DNA of 30,770 bases from DASTPP01 sp035762175 (lineage in GTDB: Bacteria > Myxococcota_A > Polyangia > Polyangiales > Polyangiaceae), in contig DASTPP010000240.1 of assembly GCA_035762175.1 (NCBI GenBank), positions 1 through 30,770 on the forward strand, in the 5' to 3' direction. Position 1 is the first letter of the stretch, and every line of letters begins with the position of its first letter. Shown here one piece after another: positions 23,655 to 30,747 of the stretch. The translations under genes were made by a program, and so were the position numbers. The notes below the pieces were generated by a model. The model searched no databases. It had not been told where the DNA came from and saw only the letters and a program-made list of their open reading frames with translations.

Positions 23655-25254
23655 CCAAAGTGATACAAATCGTACCACCTTGGTGGTGCGAGCTTCGTCA
23701 GCGCGGCCCTTGCTGCTCGCCTGGTCCGACCGGGGGGTCGAGGGCCCTTCGCCCTCGCACCACGCCCGCCGCCCGGCGAGCGATCGGGGGCCCATCGTGC
23801 GGCTGCTCGAGCAAGACGAGAGCCGGGGCCGCTACGGCGAGTTCTGGGTGCTGACGACGCCGGCGGGCGAGGGCCCGGCGAGGGCGCTCGTGCGCGAGGC
23901 CGAGCCGCTGGTGGGGCGGGTCGAGCTGCGGGCGCTGCCGGTCGACGATCCGTCCGACTACAACCGGCTCTTCCGGGCGCTGCGGCCGATCGCGCGCGAG
24001 CTCGGGCGGGGGGCCGAGCGGCCGGTCGACGTGCTGCTCTCGTCGGGCACGCCGCAGGTGCAGACGCTCTGGGTGGTCTTGGTGCAGGCGGGGCTCTTGC
24101 GGGCGCGCATGCTGCAGGTCATTCCGGCGGCGTTCGTGCCGAGCCCGCACCCGCGGGCGGTGCGCGAGGTGCGGCTCGAGGTCGAGGGGTTCCCCGAGAT
24201 CCGGGCGCTGCGCGAAGAGGTGCAGAAGCTGCGGGCGCAGGTGGGGCCGAGGCCGGCGGGCATGGTGGGCGAGAGCGAGCCGATGCGCGCGCTGCGGGCG
24301 CGGCTCGCGCGGGTGTCGGCGAGCGATCTGCCGGCGCTGGTCTTGGGCGAGACGGGCACGGGCAAAGAGCTGGTGGCGCGGGCGCTGCACGAGGGGGGGG
24401 CGCGGGCGCGGGGGCCCTTCGTGGCCGAGAACTGCGGGGCCATCGCCGAGGGGCTGTTGGCGAGCGAGCTCTTCGGGCACGAGGCGGGGTCGTTCACGGG
24501 CGCGACGCGGGCGCACCGGGGGCTCTTCGAGCGGGCCGAGGGCGGCACGGTCTTCCTCGACGAGGTGGGCGAGATGCCGCCGCGGGTGCAGGCGATGCTC
24601 TTGCGCGTGTTGCAAGAGGGGGTGGTGCGGCGGGTGGGCGCCGAGCGGGGGGTGCGGGTCGACGTCCGGGTCGTGTGCGCGACGCACCGCGACCTCTCGG
24701 CGATGGTCAAGCGGGGCGAGTTCCGCGAAGATTTGTATTACCGGCTGCGGGGCGTGACGCTCGAGGTGCCGCCCTTGCGCGCGCGCTACGGCGACGTGCC
24801 GGCGCTGGTGGCGGCGTTCCTCGACGAGGCGCGCGCCTTCCGGCCGGGGGGGGGCGCGCCTTCGGTCGCGCCCGAGGCGATGCGGCTTTTGCAGCGCTAC
24901 CCCTGGCCGGGCAACGTGCGCGAGCTGCGGGCCGAGGTGCACCGCTGGGCGGTCTTTTGCGACGGGCGCGTCGAGCCGGGCGACCTCGCCCCCGAGCTCC
25001 GCGGGCTCGCCCCGGCGCCCGCGCCGGCCCCGCCGGCCCCGGCCTCGGGGCCCCCCTCGGCCCGGGCGGCGGTCGCCACGCTGGCCGAGGCGGTCGAGGC
25101 GGCCGAGCGGGCGGCGCTCGCCCGGGCCCTCGACGCGACGGGGGGCAACCTATCGCAAAGCGCCCGGGCGCTCGGCATCGACCGCAACACGCTTAAGCGC
25201 AAGATGGCGGCGTTCGGGTTGCGCAAGGCGGCGGCCAATTCGGCCCCCGAGTGA
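23647..25254 (+). CDS. rtcR: RtcR-type CARF-AAA+ sigma54 activator
   Basis: From ATG 23647 the protein has 535 residues; GTG 23683 or 23686 are likely better starts, because codons before them are AT-rich and overlap palindromic sites. Residues about 20-185 match the CARF domain of RtcR: PLLLAWSDRG, VDDPSDYNRLFRALRPIARE, the ligand-loop LLSSGTPQVQTLWVVL, and RARMLQVIP. The AAA+ domain has Walker A GETGTGKE (about 234-241), GSFTGA (281-286, the sigma54-contact loop) and Walker B TVFLDEVGEM. A Fis-type HTH ends the protein (GGNLSQSARALGIDRNTLKRKM). RtcR senses RNA-end ligands through CARF and activates rtc genes with sigma54. It is divergent from rtcB, as in the classic arrangement. Confidence 0.9.
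   Translation: MHHQSDTNRTTLVVRASSARPLLLAWSDRGVEGPSPSHHARRPASDRGPIVRLLEQDESRGRYGEFWVLTTPAGEGPARALVREAEPLVGRVELRALPVDDPSDYNRLFRALRPIARELGRGAERPVDVLLSSGTPQVQTLWVVLVQAGLLRARMLQVIPAAFVPSPHPRAVREVRLEVEGFPEIRALREEVQKLRAQVGPRPAGMVGESEPMRALRARLARVSASDLPALVLGETGTGKELVARALHEGGARARGPFVAENCGAIAEGLLASELFGHEAGSFTGATRAHRGLFERAEGGTVFLDEVGEMPPRVQAMLLRVLQEGVVRRVGAERGVRVDVRVVCATHRDLSAMVKRGEFREDLYYRLRGVTLEVPPLRARYGDVPALVAAFLDEARAFRPGGGAPSVAPEAMRLLQRYPWPGNVRELRAEVHRWAVFCDGRVEPGDLAPELRGLAPAPAPAPPAPASGPPSARAAVATLAEAVEAAERAALARALDATGGNLSQSARALGIDRNTLKRKMAAFGLRKAAANSAPE
23650..23688. promoter_or_regulatory. Inverted repeat CACCACCAA-21-TTGGTGGTG
   Basis: Nine-base arms at 23650-23658 and 23680-23688 share CACCA with the palindrome next to them, so three related half-sites stand in a row. 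The segment between them (AGTGATACAAATCGTACC) is AT-rich compared with all coding DNA nearby. Confidence 0.6.
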
Positions 25255-25395
25255 ACTCGGGGGCCGCGAACGCCCGCTCGTGCCGCGCGGCCTCGGGCCG
25301 GTTCGGCGCGTCAAGCCCGTCCCCTTGGCGTGGGCCGGGCTCGCTCGGGCTTTGGCCATGCCGGGCGGGCCCGCGCGAGCGGCTCGCTTCGCGGG

Positions 25396-25418
25396 AGCCC
25401 TGCCTCCGGCAGGGCTTT
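25396..25418 (+). terminator. Hairpin AGCCCTGCC-TCC-GGCAGGGCT then TT
   Basis: A perfect 9-bp stem with a 3-base loop followed by TT, about 140 bases after the rtcR stop. It is a plausible terminator of rtcR. Confidence 0.6.
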
Positions 25419-25444
25419 GCAGGCCGTTTCCGCGGGCGTTCGGT

Positions 25445-25466
25445 GCCCCCGACTTCCGTCGGGGGC
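25445..25466. repeat. Hairpin GCCCCCGAC-TTCC-GTCGGGGGC
   Basis: A perfect 9-bp stem with a TTCC loop. Its layout (GCCCC, ACTTC, GGGGC) resembles the hairpin at 29879-29900, and GCTCGCTTCGCG nearby (25382-25393) recurs inverted at 29765-29776; it may be one member of a dispersed REP-like family. Confidence 0.55.
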
Positions 25467-25548
25467 GACTGGGGCCCTCCCCGCTTTGGCTTGCGCTGGG
25501 CCGCGGCCCGGGGCATCGTGGCGCCCAATCTAGCCTGGGGAGGCGAGC

Positions 25549-25935
25549 ATGAGCGTTCAGACCCAGACGCACGGTAGGTTCAAGGCATTCACCGGCAAGC
25601 TGCAGGCCGACCGCAGCCTCGGCTCTCTCGCCGACGAGGTCAGCGCGTGGGCGCGCGCGGCGAAGGCGGCGCCCAAGAGCATCGGCGTCGAGTACCTCGA
25701 GGCGTCGCAGCGGCTGGTGCTGACCGTCGGCTATCGCGACGACGAGCCGGGCTACCCGGTCAAGCTGACGAGCGTGTCGCTCGGGCGCATCAGCCGGCTC
25801 GAGGGCGACGAGCTCGCGGGCCTCGAGTCGAAGATGGAGGCGGCGGCGGCCCGCCTTTCGGACGTCATCTGCCACGAGCTCTTCATCACCGAAGACGACG
25901 AGTTCTTGATGGTCTTCATGACCCGGGACGCCTGA
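25549..25935 (+). CDS. Hypothetical protein, 128 aa
   Basis: ATG 25549 has GGGGAGG a few bases upstream. The product has no signal peptide or membrane segment. Helices (LADEVSAWARAAKAA, LAGLESKMEAAAARLSDVI) flank a beta-rich core (IGVEYLEASQRLVLTVGYRDDEPGYPVKLTSVSLG), and it ends with HELFITEDDEFLMVFMTR. It resembles a compact alpha/beta cytoplasmic protein; I recognise no family. It stands between hairpin-rich spacers and is probably transcribed alone. Confidence 0.75.
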   Translation: MSVQTQTHGRFKAFTGKLQADRSLGSLADEVSAWARAAKAAPKSIGVEYLEASQRLVLTVGYRDDEPGYPVKLTSVSLGRISRLEGDELAGLESKMEAAAARLSDVICHELFITEDDEFLMVFMTRDA

Positions 25936-25949
25936 AATCGGGCGCGCCG

Positions 25950-26013
25950 CCCCTTGACCGCGCGCGGCCCGTTCGGGGCCGAACGTGCCGGCGGGCGGCG
26001 CCCTGTCAAGGGG
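25950..26013. terminator. Inverted repeat CCCCTTGAC ... GTCAAGGGG
   Basis: Nine-base arms at 25950-25958 and 26005-26013 enclose a smaller hairpin (CGGCCC/GGGCCG near 25965-25980). It lies just after the hypothetical gene and may terminate it. Confidence 0.5.
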
Positions 26014-26095
26014 GGGCCGGCCGAGAAAAAGCGACGCGGGCGCCCGCGCGCGGCGACCGATTCGCGGGAAGGCCGGGCGCCGAGGGGGTCGTAGC

Positions 26096-26185
26096 ATGAA
26101 TCCGGCAGGCAACGTCCGTAGCGTACGTCGTCCGTCCAAGTCGTTCCGCCTCCGTCGGGACGCAGCGAAAGAAGTGGGAGGCTAA
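26096..26185 (+). CDS. Arg-rich 29-aa leader ORF
   Basis: ATG 26096 has a GAGGGGG SD about 8 bases upstream and the frame ends in TAA 8 bases before the transporter GTG. The peptide is rich in Arg/Ser/Val (VRSVRRPSKSFRLRR). It uses CGT for Arg, unlike neighbouring genes. The SD of the transporter gene lies inside its last codons, so translation of one could affect the other. It may be a regulatory leader or chance. Confidence 0.35.
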   Translation: MNPAGNVRSVRRPSKSFRLRRDAAKEVGG

Positions 26186-26192
26186 ATCAACC

Positions 26193-28805
26193 GTGGCCCG
26201 AGTCAGACTCACTGTCGCCGCGAAGGTGTTCATCACGGCCGTCATCCTCGGCGTGGTGGGGCTCACCTTCTACCTCAACCCCGGCCTGGTCGGTAAGATC
26301 GCGCCCGAGGCGCCGCACGCCTCGGCGAACGTGCCGCCCGCCGTCGCCCTGCCCGACGACTCGGTCGGCGGCCCGGCGGCGCCCCCGGGCGGCAACGTGG
26401 CGATCCCGAGGCTCGCGGCCGCCACGCCCGGCTGCGCCACCCTGCCCGAGGTGCGCTTTTACCACTGGGCGTGGAACGCGCAGATGGGCCTGATGGCGGC
26501 CACCGGCGGCAAGCAGGCGGCCCCCGGCAGCTTGATGTGCAAGAACGGGGTCAACCTCAAGCTGATTCGCGAAGACAACGCCGACAACATGCAGGCCCTC
26601 ATGGTGACGCTCGCCGAGGGCCTGAAGGCGGGCGAGGCGAACCCCGTGAAGGGCGCGCACTTCGTCGCCATCATGGGCGACGGCTCGGCCACCTTCTTGA
26701 AGGGCCTGAACGACAAGCTGACCAAGCTCGGCCCCGACTACGTCGCGCAGGTCGTCGGCTCGGCCGGCTACAGCCGCGGCGAAGACAAGTTCATGGGCCC
26801 CCCCGCCTGGAAGCAGAACCCGCAGGCGGCGCGCGGCGGCCTGGTCGCCGGCGTCCTGCGCGACGGCGACTGGAACATCGCGCTCAAGTGGCTCGGCGAC
26901 AACAAGATCCCCAACAACCCCGACGAGACGACGTACGACCCCGACGCGCTCAACTGGGTCAACGCGAGCGACTACATCGACGCCGCGCAGAAGTACGTGA
27001 GCGGCTTCTGCGCCGAGCTCAAGAACGTCAAGACGGGCAAGAAAGAGAAGCGCTGCGTCGACGGCGTCGTCACCTGGACGCCCGGCGACGTCACCGTGGC
27101 CGAGAAGAAGGGCGGCCTCGTCTCGATCGTGTCGACGCGCGAGTACCGCTCGCAGATGCCGAACGCCATCATCGGCAACAAGAAATGGATGCAGGCGAAC
27201 CGCAAGCTCGTCACCGGCATGCTGGGCGCCATCTTCGAGGCGGGCGACGCCATCAAGGCGAGCGACGACAAGCTGAAAGAGGCGGCCGCCGTCAGCGCCT
27301 TCGTCTACGGCGAGCAAGACCCCGCCTACTGGTACAAGTACTACCGGGTGCAGAATCAGAAAGACAAGCAGGGCCTCGCGGTCGAGCTCGGCGGCTCGTC
27401 GGTCAACAACCTCGCCGACAACCTGCAGCTCTTCGGCCTGACGCCCGGCTCGGCCAACCTCTTCGCCGCGACCTACACGGTCTTCGGCAACCTGGTCAAG
27501 TCGCAGTACCCGAGCCTTCTGCCCTCGTTCTACCCGGTCGAGCAGGTGCTCGACACCTCGTACGTCAAAGAGCTGTCCGAAAAGAGCAAGCCCACGACGG
27601 CCGCCGACGTCGCCGTCTTCAAGCCCGAAGAGAAGGTCGAGCGCGTCGTCAGCCGCCGCGCCTGGAACATCGAGTTCGTCTCCGGCAAGGCGACCTTCAC
27701 CCCCGCCGCGCTCACCCAGCTCGAGGCGCTCTTCTCCGAGCTCGTCGTCGCCAGCGGCACGCTCGTCGAGGTGCACGGCCACACCGACGACCAGGGCAAC
27801 CCCGAGTCGAACCAGAAGCTCAGCGAGGCGCGCGCCTTCGCGGTCAAAGAGTGGCTCGAGAAGAAGTCGCCGACCAACTTCTCGGAGGGGCGCGTGCGCG
27901 TCTTCGCCCACGGCCAGACCCAGCCCGTCGCCCCGAACAGCTCGCCCGAGGGCAAGGCCAAGAACCGCCGCGTCGAGATCGTGCTCGGCACCTCGTCGTT
28001 ACGCCCCATGGCCCCGCGCGCCGGCCTCGCCGAGGCCTTCCGCCCCAACCGCGCCCTCTCGCCGCTCACCGCGCTCGCCCTCGCCGGCGGGTGGGCGGCC
28101 GCCCTCTTGCTCGCCTGGGTCGCCTCGCCCTTCGAGAGCCTGCCCAAGCCCGCCGAGGTCTTGCGCGCCCTCAACGCCCTCTGGTGGGAGCACGGCATGG
28201 GCCCCGAGATGTTCACCACCCTCTCGCTCATCGCCCACGCGACGCTCTACACCGTCCTCATCTCGCTCGCGCTCTCGTACCTGAGCGTCCTGCCCTTCTT
28301 CCGGCCCCTCGTCGCGGCCGCCTCGAAGCTGCGCTTCCTCGGGCTGACCGGCCTCGTCTTCCCCTTTACGCTGGCCTTCGGCGGCGGCCACTCGCTCAAG
28401 GTCGCCCTGCTCACCTTCGGCATGGCCTCGTTCTTCGTCACCTCGATGGCGCAGATCGTGGTCGAGATACCGCGGTCCGAATTCGACCACATGCGCGTGC
28501 TCGGCGCGAGCGAGCTGCGCATCGTCTGGGAAGTGGTCGTGCGCGGCACGCTCGACCGCGCCCTCGACGTCTTGCGCCAGAACGTCGCCATCGGCTGGGC
28601 CATGATCACCATGGTCGAGGGCATCTCGCGCGCCGAGGGCGGCATCGGCGCGCTCATCTTGAACCAGAACAAGCACTTTCACCTCGCCGAGGTGTACGCG
28701 ATCTTGACCGTCATCTTGCTGCTGGGCCTGCTGCTCGACTACGCCCTCGGCGCCCTCACCAACGTGCTCTGCCCCTACGCCCGGCTCGGGCGGGTGCAGC
28801 GATGA
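26193..28805 (+). CDS. ABC importer: substrate-binding + OmpA + permease in one frame
   Basis: GTG 26193 (GGGAGG SD upstream) opens an 870-codon frame. Residues 8-28 are a membrane anchor; about 60-470 is a periplasmic substrate-binding domain of the NMT1/SsuA style (PEVRFYHWAWNAQMGLMAATGG). Residues about 490-600 are an OmpA-type peptidoglycan-binding domain (GTLVEVHGHTDDQGNPESNQ, LSEARAFAVKEWL, NRRVEIVLG). An in-frame TTA at 27999-28001 (codon 603) follows, then ATG 28008 and a complete permease. In the standard code this is one fused protein; if TTA ends translation it is two proteins of 602 and 265 residues. The OmpA part would tether substrate capture to the cell wall. The substrate is unknown. 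Stop TGA overlaps a 14-codon ORF. Confidence 0.8.
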   Translation: MARVRLTVAAKVFITAVILGVVGLTFYLNPGLVGKIAPEAPHASANVPPAVALPDDSVGGPAAPPGGNVAIPRLAAATPGCATLPEVRFYHWAWNAQMGLMAATGGKQAAPGSLMCKNGVNLKLIREDNADNMQALMVTLAEGLKAGEANPVKGAHFVAIMGDGSATFLKGLNDKLTKLGPDYVAQVVGSAGYSRGEDKFMGPPAWKQNPQAARGGLVAGVLRDGDWNIALKWLGDNKIPNNPDETTYDPDALNWVNASDYIDAAQKYVSGFCAELKNVKTGKKEKRCVDGVVTWTPGDVTVAEKKGGLVSIVSTREYRSQMPNAIIGNKKWMQANRKLVTGMLGAIFEAGDAIKASDDKLKEAAAVSAFVYGEQDPAYWYKYYRVQNQKDKQGLAVELGGSSVNNLADNLQLFGLTPGSANLFAATYTVFGNLVKSQYPSLLPSFYPVEQVLDTSYVKELSEKSKPTTAADVAVFKPEEKVERVVSRRAWNIEFVSGKATFTPAALTQLEALFSELVVASGTLVEVHGHTDDQGNPESNQKLSEARAFAVKEWLEKKSPTNFSEGRVRVFAHGQTQPVAPNSSPEGKAKNRRVEIVLGTSSLRPMAPRAGLAEAFRPNRALSPLTALALAGGWAAALLLAWVASPFESLPKPAEVLRALNALWWEHGMGPEMFTTLSLIAHATLYTVLISLALSYLSVLPFFRPLVAAASKLRFLGLTGLVFPFTLAFGGGHSLKVALLTFGMASFFVTSMAQIVVEIPRSEFDHMRVLGASELRIVWEVVVRGTLDRALDVLRQNVAIGWAMITMVEGISRAEGGIGALILNQNKHFHLAEVYAILTVILLLGLLLDYALGALTNVLCPYARLGRVQR
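28008..28805 (+). CDS. ABC transporter permease (SsuC/TauC type), as a separate gene
   Basis: This is the alternative reading of the 3' part of the frame above. From ATG 28008 the 265-residue product has the size and order of a stand-alone permease: a first membrane helix (LTALALAGGWAAALLLAWVA), about five more, and the BPD_transp_1 coupling loop EFDHMRVLGASELRIVWEVVVRGTLDRAL, then IGWAMITMVEGISRAEGGIGALI as in SsuC/TauC permeases. It would form the membrane channel for the ATPase encoded just downstream. Confidence 0.55.
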   Translation: MAPRAGLAEAFRPNRALSPLTALALAGGWAAALLLAWVASPFESLPKPAEVLRALNALWWEHGMGPEMFTTLSLIAHATLYTVLISLALSYLSVLPFFRPLVAAASKLRFLGLTGLVFPFTLAFGGGHSLKVALLTFGMASFFVTSMAQIVVEIPRSEFDHMRVLGASELRIVWEVVVRGTLDRALDVLRQNVAIGWAMITMVEGISRAEGGIGALILNQNKHFHLAEVYAILTVILLLGLLLDYALGALTNVLCPYARLGRVQR

Positions 28806-28846
28806 GCGCGCCCCGCGGGGCCGCCCGCCGCGAGGCCGCGCCGTGA
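28802..28846 (+). CDS. 14-codon ORF bridging permease and ATPase
   Basis: ATG 28802 overlaps the permease stop (ATGA), and its TGA (28844-28846) overlaps the ATPase start (GTGA). It encodes MSAPRGAARREAAP. Its role may be to pass ribosomes from one gene to the next. Confidence 0.3.
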   Translation: MSAPRGAARREAAP

Positions 28847-29664
28847 GCGGCCCGCCCAGCTACAAGGTCGGCGAGGTCGTGCTCTCGGTGCAGGGCGTGA
28901 GCCTGCGCCTCGGCGGCCACCTGATTCTCGACCAGGTGAGCTTCGAGGTGCGCGACTACATTCGCTCGAAGACCACCGGCCAGGTCGAGGCGCTGCTCGG
29001 GCCCTCGGGCGTCGGCAAGACGCGCCTCTTGCGCATCATCGCCGGGCTCGACCCGCCCGACGCGGGCGCGGTCACCGGCCCCGGGGGCGCGCCCCTGCCC
29101 CCCGGCAGCGTGGGCGTCGTCTTTCAAGACTACCCGCTCCTGCGGCACCGCACGGTGCTCTCGAACCTGCTGCTCGCGGGCAAGGTGGGCGGCCTCGCCC
29201 CGCGGGCCGCGACCGACCGGGCGGCCAAGCTCTTGGCCTCGTTCGGGCTCGCCGAGCGCGCCCACTTCTACCCCGCGCAGCTCTCGGGCGGCCAGCGCCA
29301 GCGCGCCGCCATCGCCCAGCAGCTCGTCGTGCCGCGGCGCCTGCTCTTGCTCGACGAGCCCTTCAGCGGCCTCGACCCCGCCGCGCTCGACGACGTGATG
29401 GCGCTCATCGTCGAGGTCGCCCACCTCGACAGCCTGAACACTGTCGTCATCATCACCCACGACATTCGCGCGGCGATGACCGTCAGCGACACCCTCTTCG
29501 TGCTCGGCCGCCGCCGCGACGGCGACAAGATCGTGCCGGGCGCGAGCGTCATGCACAAGTACGACCTGGTCGAGCGCGGCCTCGCCTGGCGCCCCGACGT
29601 CCAAGACGCGCCCGAGTTTGCCGCCCTCGAGCGCGAGATCAAGGCGCAGTTTCGAACGCTCTGA
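28843..29664 (+). CDS. ABC transporter ATPase (SsuB/TauB type)
   Basis: The 273-residue ATPase drives the importer encoded upstream. Visible motifs: Walker A GPSGVGKT (53-60), Q-loop VVFQDYPLL, signature LSGGQRQR (147-154), Walker B LLLLDEPFSGLD (167-178) and H-loop ITHD. The region before Walker A has a longer insert (RDYIRSKTTGQ) than usual. A C-terminal extension of about 50 residues ends KAQFRTL. The GTG start is shared with the stop of the 14-codon ORF. The convergent frame at 30747 stays open antisense through this entire gene. Confidence 0.92.
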   Translation: MSGPPSYKVGEVVLSVQGVSLRLGGHLILDQVSFEVRDYIRSKTTGQVEALLGPSGVGKTRLLRIIAGLDPPDAGAVTGPGGAPLPPGSVGVVFQDYPLLRHRTVLSNLLLAGKVGGLAPRAATDRAAKLLASFGLAERAHFYPAQLSGGQRQRAAIAQQLVVPRRLLLLDEPFSGLDPAALDDVMALIVEVAHLDSLNTVVIITHDIRAAMTVSDTLFVLGRRRDGDKIVPGASVMHKYDLVERGLAWRPDVQDAPEFAALEREIKAQFRTL

Positions 29665-29672
29665 GGCGGGCG

Positions 29673-29900
29673 GCCCCGGGCTGAAAGCCCGGGGCACGGC
29701 GTACCCCGCGCGAACGGAGAGCAAAGCCCGGCCCTCGCTGGGGCCGGGCTCCCGCGCCGCGAGTCGCGAAGCGAGCTCGCCCGGCAGCGAAAGCCCGCGG
29801 GAGTCCGGCCCCAACGAGGGCCGGACTTTGCTCTCCGGATCGGTGCCGATGCCAGGTGGCACGAAGGGGTTACGCCGTGCCCCGCACTTCAGTGCGGGGC
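29673..29900. repeat. Large nested inverted repeat with three hairpins
   Basis: Outer hairpins are GCCCCGGGCT-GAA-AGCCCGGGGC (29673-29695) and GCCCCGCACT-TC-AGTGCGGGGC (29879-29900). Inside, GGCACGGCGTACCCC (29693-29707) pairs with 29866-29881, and a 40-base arm (29715-29754) pairs with 29798-29837 at 37 of 40 positions. The whole 228 bases can fold into one long structure. It lies between convergent genes, directly after the last supported codon of the coiled-coil gene. It is a REP/MITE-like element or a large bidirectional terminator. Confidence 0.85.
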
Positions 29901-29907
29901 GCCCGGC

Positions 29908-30747
29908 TAAGCGCCCCACCGCCTGCAAGAGGTGCTCGGTCTCGCGCGAGGTCTCGCGCACGGCCTCGAAGCCGACGCGCAGATCTTCGAGCCGCTCGCC
30001 GAGCTCGACCGGGTTGCGCATCGTGACGATGTCGTCCCCCAAGAGGCGGAAGGTGTTTTCCATCAAGTCCATCTGGCCGCGGGCGGCCTGCAGGTTGGCG
30101 CGCAGCTCGGCGTAGCGCTCTTTGCGGCGCGTCAGCACCTCGAGGTTCTTCTGGGCGACGGCGCGCCGGGCGTCGCCGGCGGGCAGCGACTCGACCTGGT
30201 AGCCGTAGTGCCGGATGCCCTCCTCGAGGCTGCGCACGTCGATGCCGGCGAGGTGCTGCTCGCTGCGGGTGCAAGTGACGGCGAGGTCGAGAAAGTCGTC
30301 GACGAGATCGTCGAGCTTGGCCAAATCGTGGCGGAGCAGATCGACGGTGAACGAGGCGTTCTGGGCGGCGAGCTGTTGAATGTGCGCCCGCTGCTGGGCG
30401 AGCAGGGTGACGCGCTGCTGCTCGGCGGGCGGCAGGTGGGTGTACTTGGCGAGCCGGGCCTTCTGCCGCTCGGCCTCTTTTTCGTCGGCCCAGATCTTGT
30501 CGAACCAGGTGCGGCGCAAGAGCGTCGAGTCGGGGGCGAACAGCATCCAGATGGCTTCGCCGGCGCCGGCGCACACCGCCATCCACCAGTGGCCGGTGGC
30601 GAGGGAGGTGACGGCCGCGCCGGCGAGCAGCGAGAGGTTGTACGGGTTGAGAAAGGCGTACTTGGCGTAGGGCGGCGCGTCGTCCGGCCGGGGCCGGGGG
30701 GCGAGCTTGGCGTGCTTTTTGGCGGGGCCGCTCACGGTGGCGGGCAC
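29908..30747 (-). CDS. Membrane-anchored coiled-coil protein; frame remains open to 28756
   Basis: GTG 30747 (or GTG 30735) starts a protein with two membrane segments at about residues 36-70 (NLSLLAGAAVTSLATGHWWMAVCAGAGEAIWMLFA is split by GHWW). A long helical part follows: DKIWADEKEAERQKARLAK, AEQQRVTLLAQQRAHIQQLAAQN, LEVLTRRKERYAELRANLQAARGQM, up to ETEHLLQAVGR. This suggests a cytoplasmic coiled coil tethered to the inner membrane. After 279 residues an in-frame TTA (29910-29908) is followed at once by the inverted repeat. In the standard code the frame continues through the repeat and antisense to the ATPase, stopping at 28756; I regard that part as non-coding. The family is not recognised. 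Confidence 0.7.

Larger units (their letters stand above)
28756..29907 (-). other. Open read-through extension of the coiled-coil gene
   Basis: This is the 384-codon continuation of the frame beyond TTA 29910-29908. It runs through the inverted repeat, then antisense to the whole ATPase gene. Its composition (Ala/Arg/Glu/Gly/His, no domain) is that of an antisense shadow, so it is listed only because a standard-code gene caller would include it. Confidence 0.5.
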
